In this document: piece after piece, positions 11,771 to 21,303 of the stretch | Layout: the number at the start of each line of letters is the position of its first letter | Numbering within the stretch: the stretch's first letter is position 1 | Assembly: GCF_963678635.1 (NCBI RefSeq) | Contig: NC_087066.1 | Location: 4,650,485 to 4,714,484 of the forward strand | DNA length: 64,000 nucleotides | Source of the DNA: Symsagittifera roscoffensis | Lineage: Eukaryota > Xenacoelomorpha > Acoela > Convolutidae | Direction of reading: 5' to 3' | The notes under the pieces: model-generated | What the model was told of the DNA's origin: nothing | The model's database searches: none | Seen by the model: the letters and a program-made list of their open reading frames with translations, nothing else | Translations under genes and position numbers: made by a program

Positions 11771-11995
11771 AAAAATTGAAATAAAATTACAATAAGTGTT
11801 TGAGACAGATTTAAAACAGAACAACACTAGTCGGAACCCGGTACGGTTGGGACCACAAATAAAGAAAGTTTCAAGAAAGGATTTTATCACGTTGTATATT
11901 TCTTTTTAAAATTCTTTTTCACAAAAGATTTTATTCGTAGAATAGAATTGTGTATATAATAATAATGTAAATACGATCAATTGTAAATAGAAATA

Positions 11996-14185
11996 ATGAG
12001 ACGGAGTAGGGTACCGGTGCTAGAAAAAAGGTCAAGTGGATCAAACACGAAATATAACTCGTCGCTGCGCGGAACGACATCAAGGGGCCCAGGCAAAACA
12101 AAGGATAACTTTTCAGTTAGCATGGTCAGCACGAGGAGTGGCACCGAGAGCAATACGCGAGAAGATGCGAGGGAAAAACAGGTGGAGCCCACAATCGAAA
12201 TCGACCTAGAGACACCAGACCAGAGCGTAGATGAAGTGGAGAAAAAGACAACGGAATCCACACCGATGCCCCATATGGAAGATCAAAATCCAAAAACCGT
12301 GGAGTTTTCACCGATAGACGCGTTGGAAGACACAACAGGCAATACCCGAGAAACGGTGAAAGATGACTCTCAAGTAAAGAAGACATCTTTTACAGAAAAA
12401 ATGGCGATGATGGTCGGAATGAAATCGAAAGACAACACGGCCGAAGAATCACAAACTGGAAGAGCACGAACATTTGGGACAGTGAGCACGAAGGCGACAG
12501 AAGCCGACCCAAAGGAAGAACAAGCCAGAACAGAAGAGGCAGCCGAAAACAAGACAACGGCTGTTCATGAAACAGCTGCTTTTGAGCTTGGCGACCTGAT
12601 GACAAAGCTAAATCAGATCGACAAAAAACTAAAGTATAGTGAGGAAGATAGAAACCTGATAAAGAAGGAGTTAAAATACAACAAACACGAATATCTGGAT
12701 AGTCAATTTAACCTGGCTAAGGCGACAGACGAGAGACTCCAGCAGATGTCGGACAAGGTAGATGCCACCAATGAAGAACGAGATAAAAACATCAAAAAAG
12801 ATATGCAACAGTTGAAAAACCGATATGATGATGTCAACAGCCAATTAGGTAGCCTGGAAAACAGAATGGACATAATGAACGGGAATCAGGCCGAAAGTTC
12901 GAGTGCAATACAGGCGAAGTTGGATGCAATCTTGAGAAATTCTACCTCACAAGAAAGACCGGCAGTGGATCGCACGCAAGGCACCAGAGTTGACTTTGTG
13001 GAACCACAAAGGAACAAACGGCAATCGACACCGTTGCCTTTAAACCGGGATGCGGTAAGCATAGCACCAACGGTTGCTAAAACAATCATGAAAAATGGGA
13101 CATCAAACACAACGAGTGGTCCGGGGGACTCAACAGCTAGCATCAACGCAGGTCCGGATGCCATGACGTGGGCAAGCACTTGGGAGATGATGAACAGGAC
13201 TCTAGAGGCCTTCGCCACGAGGAACACTAACTCGAGCGATAGGAGAGACGGAAAATCAAGAAAAACTTTCAAGAAGCCAAAAGAATTCAAAGACGACTCA
13301 GATGGATGCATTGACACGTGGGTGGAAGTGATGAGATTACATCTAGAGCAAGATAACTTAAATGATGAAAGGCAAGCATGCACAGCCATACTCAGCAACC
13401 TGGAAGGCACGGCATTGAAATGCGTGGTTGCAAAGAAAGAAGAAGAACGCGATACCGCGGAGAAAATCTTCGAAATATTGCTGAATCGATTTGGATCAGG
13501 CATGAAGGGTCACCAAGCGATGATGCGATTTGAAAAGAGAAGGCAGAGTGACGACGAGTCAATTGATCGGTTCCTAGATGACCTGCAGAGCTTGAGAAGA
13601 AGGAGTGACCCGGAGGAGTCGACAAACAGAAGAAACTTTAGCATTGCCTCGAAGTTCATTGATGGGGTAAAAAGTGATAACTTAAGAACAATGTTAGCGA
13701 CATAATACACATTGTCGAAAGACAGCGCACCGACCCCAGAAGAAATGAGACAGAAATCAAGGGAATACATGCTGATGAAACCCAAGAAATACTCATATTC
13801 AGAAAACAGGAACACGCAAGGGGGAAGTCAACCCCAGAGGTCGTCATGGTACAAGCCTAGAGATGACATGGACAAGCGCAGATCATGCGCGAACTGCAGG
13901 TCGGCGGATCACCACGTGGCTGACTGCACAACATACAAACAAGGCATGAAGAGTCTAGGATATGCACCGGATGAGGAGGACATGAGCCAGATGGAGGAAC
14001 ACGAGTACTATAGTGGCTTAATCATCAAGATAGGCGCAAGATGCTTCTTCTGTAACCAGGAGGGGCACTTCAGAATGGATTGTCCCTTGTTCTGGGAAGC
14101 GGTCAAGGACCAGAGTCACCCCAAACATAAGTTGGCATTAGCGGCAGTGCAGAATCAGCGGAATAGACAGAACGAGTTTGAATAG
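11996..14185 (+). pseudogene. gag: Gag of family I, copy 2 (two in-frame stops)
   Basis: Structural capsid/nucleocapsid polyprotein. The ATG at 11996 opens a charged, coiled-coil-rich N-terminus. A retrotransposon Gag capsid-like region follows at about 13260-13700. Two CCHC zinc knuckles (C-x2-C-x4-H-x4-C) lie at 13886-13927 and 14042-14083. TAA at 13703-13705 replaces a His codon present in copy 3, and TAG at 14183-14185 interrupts the frame after the knuckles; the same frame resumes after both. The family II Gag at 31698 is collinear from the capsid region onward. Gag and protease share a frame, so a fused Gag-Pol precursor is likely; no frameshift signal is needed. Confidence 0.85.
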
Positions 14186-15326
14186 AGGAACTTAGGAGCA
14201 CCAAGCACGGAATTGCCGACGAAGACAGTGAAAGCTGTAACACATGTTAATGGTGCGATAGAATCCGCGGCCGGGAACTCTCTAGAGATAAATTATGAGA
14301 AAGCGGCGACGGAAGTAATTGCCAAAGTGAAACAGGATCTGGCTGCGAAAGAAATAGAGCAACGACTAAAGCTGGAGATCGAAAGACAGAATTTTAACGA
14401 AGCATTAACCGGATCGAACCAAACACCAGAGGCTGTACCGGGCTCAACAAAGACCGGGAATTGTAACACTGTAAAAATGGTGACGGGAAAGCCATTCGGC
14501 ATATCGAAAATCGGGGCTAGAATAATGTCGATAATCACAGTGGGCGGCCAAGAGGTAACCAGAAACTTGAGCGAACCGAGCGACCAGACAATAATGCACA
14601 TTGACGTGTACGCAGATTACTTGAGTTGTATAAGCCCACAAACGACTTCTAGAGCGCTGAGAGCACTACTCACGAGAGGGGGCAGCAAGTCGGTACGTGT
14701 TGACAACAGGTATACTGAAGCTTATGGTCGACACGAGGTGATGCTAAATATAGATGGAATAAACATCTATACCAAGACAATGATAACATGTGACGAAGAC
14801 CTAATTGGGCAAATCTACGTAGGCAAAGAAGAGTTGAAAGTGAGATCGATTGGACACTGCGCTATGCTTGAAGAAGATGCGATGCACATCGGGACAGAGG
14901 CAGATGTGACAGGGCACGTGCAAGACATAAGTGGCAAAAAGACTCAACTACGTGGGTTACTTGATACGGGAGCAGTCTTGAGCGTCATACCAATCGAAAC
15001 TTGGGAAAGGATGGGCTTTGACAAAGGTGACTTGATAGACTCGAGAATACGGCTGTCAGCTGCAAACAAGGGGGCACTTCGGGTGCTGGGCAGGACGCCG
15101 ATAATAGCCCTCAATTTGGGGGAACGTAACCTGTGGATGAGCTTTATCGTGGTAGAAAACATAGATGAATCTGACCAATTCATTTTGGGCAGAGACTTCA
15201 TCAGGAATTTCGACGTAACGATTGATCTAAATAACGCAATGTTCAGGATACGGAACCCGGATAGGAGGTACGCAATCAAGCCGGTAAATTTAATAATGAA
15301 AATGAAAACAAAGCACCGGTATTCTT
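14186..15326 (+). pseudogene. pol: Protease region of Pol, copy 2
   Basis: Continues the Gag frame. The retropepsin active site is LLDTGA with DTG at 14963-14971, followed by the flap-side ILGRDF motif near 15185. Retropepsin cleaves the polyprotein and works as a dimer. Upstream of it is a conserved region shared with family II whose role is not known. The frame is lost just before 15325 through a single-base indel relative to copy 3: the downstream RT frame is offset and overlaps the TGA at 15326-15328. Confidence 0.8.
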
Positions 15327-17769
15327 GAGTAGGAGGGTGAGGCTAAAAGCTAATGAAGCGGCAATCGTAAGCTTGAGGATGAAAAATTATAATGAACTAA
15401 GTGACAACAAGCAAGTGTGTATAGTTCCAAATCCTAATAGTCAAAGCGCTGCTGTTTTAGGAAGATCATTTTCGATAACGAAGAGCTGCCTCTGCGTCAG
15501 TGTCTTGTTGAATACCCTTGATATACCGATCACGATACAGAGAGGGAGGAAACTGGGATATGCTTTACCGGTTAAAACTCGATATGAAACGATTGAAAAC
15601 TCAAAACAAAATGAAGTTTTTGATTGTCCCAATCACAGGGACAAAATTTGTATCTTGAGACGATTGCAGAAAATAAAAGATTCTTCAGGACTTATTAAAT
15701 CACTTAAGTCAGAAACGGACGATGGGCTGTCGAGCTGTTCGAACTTTCCAGAGCGACCCACACTAGATGAAATGCAAACTGATAAACCGGTTCTGCCGGA
15801 GATTGAACATTTGAGGGGCAAACTGAAAGATGAACAGCTAGAAGCCATCAAGGACGTACTTGTGCGGAACGAGGAAGTTTTTTCGAGGCATAAGGCGGAT
15901 ATCGGGTGTTGTAATTTCGTTGAGCATGAAATAGAACTTGAGGAAAACGCGGTACCACACAGGGAGGGGGCGAGGCGCATGACCCCACACAAATCGGACG
16001 CGTGTAGAAAAGAGATCGAGACGTTACTAGAGTATGACATGATAGAACCATCCAAGTCACCGTGGGCGTGTGGAGTAGTGATGGCCAAAAAGAAAGGCGA
16101 CCAATTGAGGTTTTGTTGTGACTTTCGATACCTGAACTCCGTCACGGTGAAGGATGCCTATCCCATACCTAGGATTGATGAGAGCCTCTCGAAGTTAGGT
16201 GATGCAAAATTTTTTACGACTCTTGATTTAGGCTCGGCCTTTTGGCAAGTACCACTAAGGAAGCAGGACAGGGACAAGACAGGGTTTGCCTGCGAGTTGG
16301 GTCTGTTTCAATAGAAACGGATGCCGTTTGGACTTTGCAATGCTACAGCCACGTTTCAGCGGTTGATGGCACACGCGCTGATAAGCGTAACGAAGAAGTA
16401 TGGCAACCTGGTAATGTGCTACGTGGATGACGTGGTAATAGCGACGCCAACACTGGAAGACCACATTGAGAGACTTGACGAAGTGTTTGCATGCATGAAG
16501 AGGTCGGGGCTAAAGTGTAAACCATCAAAGTGCGAGATACTCAAGGACTCAATAAAATACTTGGGCAGGATGGTAGACAAGCACGGCATCAGATCTGATA
16601 CGGACGCCGTGGAAGCAGTCCTGACCTGGAAATCACCGAAGACAGAGCACCAGTTGATGAGCTTCCTGGGTTTCGCTAACTATTATAGAGAGTTCATCAA
16701 AGGCTATGCAGACAAAGTATACCAGATGCAACAATTAATGAGACACAAGGGCAAGAAGTTCACGTGGAACAACGCAGCAGAAGAGTCATTCCAGAGAATA
16801 AAGAAAGAGCTACGTGAGGCACCAGTACTGGGTATGCCAAATGAGAAAGGGATGTACGTGCTGGACACGGATGCGTCGGTAGTCGCGATTTCTGGGATTC
16901 TCCACCAAGAACAAGAATGGAATGGGAAGACAGTCTTGAGACCAATAGCGTATGGGAGCAAAGTCCTGAGTGACACGGAAATGAAGTACGGAGCACCAAA
17001 AGCAGAGATGTTCGCGGTGGTTACCTTTGTCGAGAAATACAGGGCATACCTGGGCAGTGAGCCATTCAAGTTGCGAGTCGACAATCGAGCACTGAGCTGG
17101 CTGAAAACGTACTCAATGGACCAAAGTTACATTGGGAGGTGGATAGTTTGCCTGGATGGATACAACATGATAATTGAGCATAGAACACAAGATAAACATC
17201 AGAATGCCGACAGCTTGAGTAAGAAGACGGAGTTCTATGAGAGACAAGAGCAAAGAGAGGCAGACAGACCTGAAATCAAAGATGGCTTCTCCTTCATGGA
17301 CAAATAAACGTACGACAGTCTTCCACTCACGAGATGGCTGGACAAATCAGGCAAACCGATAGAAGATCATCCTGAATTACCTAAAGAACCTCCAGAGAAG
17401 ACCATCTTGAAGAAGAGCAAAAGGATTCCAATAGAAATAATACTAAAGTCGAAGATCGTGAGGGAGACGCTCAAGGCAAAAGGCTATGATCTTAACCAGG
17501 TAGGAGCAGGAACTGCACAGATAGATGATGACTTAATGAGGTTGCTCGAGAAACTATCAGATGAGAAGCCCGTGATCCAAGAGAAGGGTCAAGAGGAACC
17601 GGAAGTCACTATACTTCGGAGAAAAGAAACAGTTAACAATACCGACTCCTCAAGAGGAAGCGTCACTGACAGCAAAGATGTCGTGCGGTCACTAGTTGAC
17701 AAAATCCCCGAAAACATTCTGGACCAGACCAAGGTTAGGAAAAAAAACGACGTTCAAAGAAGATACTGA
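15325..17769 (+). pseudogene. pol: Reverse transcriptase and RNase H of Pol, copy 2
   Basis: RT fingers and palm from about 15900; the LDLGSAFWQ motif is near 16224 and the catalytic YVDD at 16420-16431. RNase H follows with LDTDAS near 16861, an AEMFAV glutamate near 17000, VDNRALSW near 17080 and HQNADSLS near 17197. TAG at 16312-16314 replaces the Trp of a QWKSMPFG-type motif seen in copy 3, and TAA at 17305-17307 replaces Glu. The connector to integrase ends at TGA 17767-17769, beside an A8C run at 17740-17748. The N-terminal 400 bp is more AT-rich than its neighbours. Confidence 0.9.
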
Positions 17770-17790
17770 ACAGCTGGGACTAGGTCAAGA

Positions 17791-17800
17791 GTCCGGGGAG
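17791..17800 (+). other. Internal PPT-like decamer, site 1, copy 2
   Basis: GTCCGGGGAG, within a 13-mer (GAGTCCGGGGAGT) identical to this family's 3' PPT context. It lies between RNase H and integrase. Confidence 0.5.
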
Positions 17801-17849
17801 TGTTCCATGTTCACGGAAGAAGAAACCGGAGAGGGAAAATTGAGAAATT

Positions 17850-17859
17850 GTCCGGGGAG
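17850..17859 (+). other. Internal PPT-like decamer, site 2, copy 2
   Basis: GTCCGGGGAG in the codons for LSGE. The same decamer is at the matching place in family II (38061-38070). Confidence 0.5.
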
Positions 17860-20190
17860 CGTGAAGAATGGGATGAAGACTCGGATGAGAGCAGCGAAAA
17901 CCAAGACAGTCTGTGCATGATATTGGCGGAAGAGAAGACAAGGCACCACGACAGGGAGTTACATACGGATCCATCTTCAGGAACGTACAATCTGGACGTA
18001 CAGGAGATACGAAGTGGTGAAGAACTTGAGAAAATTGCGGTTTCAAGGAAGCCATTCAGGGAATTATCATGCAACTCAAACGTCAGAACGAATCTGGTGC
18101 CAGAAGATGATATGAAAATCGTGAAAAGGATGATATGCGTGAAGCTGAGTGATGACATCCACAACCCTGGTGAGATGAATGGACAGATCATGGCGCTAAA
18201 GGAGCATGTCAAGGCAAGATATAGGCTGTCAGACCTAATAAGAGACCAAAAAAATGACAAAATGACAAATAACCTCTCCAAATGGATCAAATCGGGGGTC
18301 AAGGAGAAAGGCGAACTCGAGGAAGACAGCTATAAGATCTTGAGCCAGTTCTACAAAGAAAAGAAAGACTTACTCTATCAAACAGCTGATGGGGTGGTAG
18401 CATGCAAGAGGAAAGATGAGGAGAAGATATTACACAAACACAACCTCATCATACTACCACAGTTGTATCAAACGGAGGTGCTTTTCAGATCACACGACCA
18501 GATGGGGCACCAGGGGATAGACAAAGTACAACAAAGGATACTTCACAGGTTTGATTGGCCAGGGTTGAGAAAAGCTTGCGAGAGATGGGTGAATGCCTGC
18601 CTGGCATGCCTCCAGGTAAAGTACCCAAGGAAGATGAAGTTTCCACTCAAGTCCGTCGAGAGCTCGGAATTCAATGAAGTGGTGCAGATAGACCATCAAA
18701 AAATCTGCATGACGGAGTCGGGATATAACCAGATACTGGTTATAATAGATCACTTCACAAAGTTGGCGGAAGTGGTTCCGTGCCAGACAGCCTCGGCCGA
18801 GGAGACATGCGATCATCTGATAACGCATTGGATATCGCGGTATGGTTGTCCAATGACTTTCCAGTCGGACAACGGCAAAGCTTTTGTGGGGGACTTGACA
18901 AAAGAATTGATGGGGAGATCGCACATTGCTCAAGCACACTCGACAACATACCATCCACAGACCAACGGGTTGGTAGAGAGACAGAACAGGACACTGGTCA
19001 ACATGTTAAGGGTATACTGCTCAAGATACATGACGGATTGGGATAATTACCTGCCACAGGTAGTAGGGGCCTACAACAGTACACAGCACTCAACGACGGG
19101 CATCAGTCCCTTCATGATGTTGACGGGTAGGGAGAGAGCAATGCCTCTGATATTCTTTTACCCGGAATACGAAGGGAAAAGGACGTCGCCTCAAGCATAC
19201 GTGAAAGAAGTGATCAAAAGACAACAGGAGTTAAACGAGCTATGCAGGAGGAACACGGCGCAAGCGCAAGTGAGGCAACGCAGAAAATATGACAAAAAAA
19301 TATTACAAGCGAAGCCATATGAAGTGGGCCAATACGTGTGGGTCTTCCAAAATGTCATACCGCCCAAGGGAACAAAGAAACTACTCAAGAAGTGGAGGGG
19401 ACCATTCATGATAACGGAAGTTCATCAACGAGGACGGTTCTATCGCTTGAGTACTGGGCGAGCGGCACATTATGAAAATCTGAAGCCTCACGTCCCGTCC
19501 CCGGAGGATTGGTGCATACCGAAGGACATGGAGGGTCTTGAGTACCTGGTGGTAGAGCCAGCGTGTGAAGTGAATGAAAAAGGCACCAGAGAGAAGAATG
19601 ATGGTAATGAGAACTTGAGTTTAGACGACAATGAAAAGATAGAAGTGGAGTCTGAAGCAGGATTATTTGTAGAAGAAGACTGGAACGACCCGGAGCAAGA
19701 TGAGGTGCCGAAGTGGATGGAGCCAGATCGACCAATACCACCGGGGACCAGGACTGGCAATCGTAAACGGACCGGCATGAGGTACAACAGGTACGGGGAT
19801 GACTTCTTGATCGATAAGATACAGCCAGACAAATTGGGCGAGGAACTACTGAGTGCAGGCGAACTGGAAGCCGAAGAAGAATGGCAGGTCATTGACGATG
19901 GTGGACACTATCCGCAGGAAGACTACTCGACGCCAGAATTGGAGACGGATCTCGAACAGAGTGAGATAGAGAGGAGGGAGAACACGAACTTGAGGATACT
20001 AGAGTGGATGCGCGATGTCAAAGACGAGAGCCGCGAAGGACAAAGCATTCAACAAGTCGACGTATCATCGGCAAATTATATGAAGGCAGAGGACCCTCTT
20101 TTCGGATGGACGGCAACAGATAGGCCACTGGACATTCCTCCGGACAATTCAGAACCGACAACATCGACGGGGACGTCGATAAATATTTTT

Positions 20191-20210
20191 GTCCGGGGAG
20201 TGGGGGTAGG
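20191..20210 (+). other. Internal PPT-like tract, site 3, copy 2
   Basis: A 20-nt purine-rich tract starting GTCCGGGGAG and followed by ACTTACCCACAC. It is identical base for base at 40617-40636 in family II although the flanking coding sequence has diverged, which argues for selection at the nucleic-acid level. Copy 4 has lost it. Confidence 0.6.
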
Positions 20211-20805
20211 ACTTACCCACACCGAAAATTTGATGATAAAGAAGCTCAAGGAAGTGAGAGAAACAAGCAAATTGGAACTGGAAGAAGAAGAGCCAGAGCC
20301 TATCATAGGTCGGAATTTCAAAACGAAATTTGAAATACCCAATGAGTACTCGGAAAACATCATGATAACGGATAGCGACTTCATCCTGTCAAACAGGACT
20401 AGCGCGATCTGCATCACGGCGGACATGAGTTTCAAATCAAGATTGGAAGCTGACTTCAGAAGAGAGTACCAGAACGTGGAGTTTCTGTTCAGACAGAGAC
20501 CAGGACTGGGAGGGATGGCAGCGCTTCCACCATGAGTAGCACAAGTCCCGGGCAAATATCTGTGCTTCCTAGTGACGAGGGTCAATGACAGGAACACAAT
20601 TGATCCCGAACACGTGATGTTGGCACTAACAAGACTACGAGACTTCATGATTGAAAGAGGAATAACAGAGGTCTCAATGCCGGTGTATGACCCAAACAGG
20701 GGCAAACTGAGCTCGAGGGAATTGTACGCTATCCTACATGTAGTCTTTGCGGAAACTGAGATAATGGTGTATCTGCACAAAAAATACTACTTGAGCATCG
20801 CCTGA

Positions 20806-21303
20806 GTTGGGGACACGGGGTCTCGAGTTGGGCGTGAGGGAGGAGTCTTGAGTTAGGTACTGGGGTGCGGCACAGGTAAAGGGATCTTAAGACGTGATTG
20901 GCATGACAATTGAATTTTAAAAAGAATTAACGGTGCTAAAACATAAAATGAATCTGCATGCTTTTAAGGAAATTCCAATTGAATTGTTTTAAGTAGAATG
21001 AAAGTGATAAGATTTTAACCATACTGGTGAAAAGGGGGGTCTCTAGGTTAGGAACATGACTTGTTAAGTTTTAATATGGTTTCTGTTTTCAGATCAAGTT
21101 TGAAAAACAAAGTTGAAAATCCAACTATACTCAAGCGAGAAATAGAAAGAGAAATCTTAATTGAACTCGCGATAATCGACACCTACAGCAAGTGTTTGCA
21201 AGGGAACATTTCTAGAGAATTCTTGAGTGGGGTAATACTTGAGTCGGTAAGGTAATTCTTGGGCTGGTTAATACATACTTGAATACATCCCGAAGTCACA
21301 AGA
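20806..21303 (+). other. Pol-ORF3 intergenic region with splice acceptor, copy 2
   Basis: 498 bp with no credible gene. It ends the pol frame at TGA 20803-20805 and leads to the ORF3 ATG at 21304. AT-rich in the middle. A pyrimidine tract and AG at 21075-21092 form a good 3' splice site. Confidence 0.6.
21079..21092 (+). promoter_or_regulatory. Predicted 3' splice acceptor for ORF3, copy 2
   Basis: GTTTCTGTTTTCAG followed by ATC, about 210 bp before the ORF3 ATG. Matching acceptor-like sites lie before ORF3 in copy 3 (TTCTTTTCTAG at 41532-41542) and copy 4 (inverted TTATTTTCAG at 62811-62820). The layout suggests a spliced subgenomic mRNA for ORF3. Confidence 0.5.

Larger units (their letters stand above)
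9126..11995 (+). other. 5' leader of copy 2
   Basis: A 2.87 kb noncoding leader between the LTR end and the gag ATG. In order it holds the PBS, a GC-rich fold-prone segment, a string CCGTGATAGCTTTTTAA near 9266-9282 that is nearly shared with family II, an A-rich CAAAAA tract (9361-9450), a 70-bp tandem array, G/T-rich sequence and a 14-bp tandem array. Open frames inside the arrays are low-complexity and not credible genes. Confidence 0.75.
17770..20805 (+). pseudogene. pol: Integrase, acidic linker and macrodomain of Pol, copy 2
   Basis: Integrase: HHCC zinc site (H-x4-H, C-x2-C) at about 18490-18615, catalytic Asp 18691, Asp 18868 and Glu 18976, the last pair separated by 35 residues (DD35E), and a GPF motif near 19399 as in GPY/F domains. 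An acidic linker of about 200 residues follows. The C-terminal 150 residues (about 20340-20805) resemble a macrodomain of the TARG1/OARD1 type: a TDSDF start, an ITADMS segment, a GGMAALPP strand, GKYLCFLVTR, a helix, then SMPVYDPNRG and a FAETEI-VYLH end. The usual GxGLD loop is replaced by DPNRG, so hydrolase activity is doubtful while ADP-ribose binding is possible. TGA at 20533-20535 interrupts the domain. Copies 3 and 4 share it. Confidence 0.8.

Noticed and set aside
20191-20209. A 19-nt GT...AG mini-intron, since copy 4 lacks this stretch
   Set aside because: It is coding and in frame in copies 2 and 3, its removal breaks the frame, it is too short for normal splicing, and PPT identity explains the sequence better.
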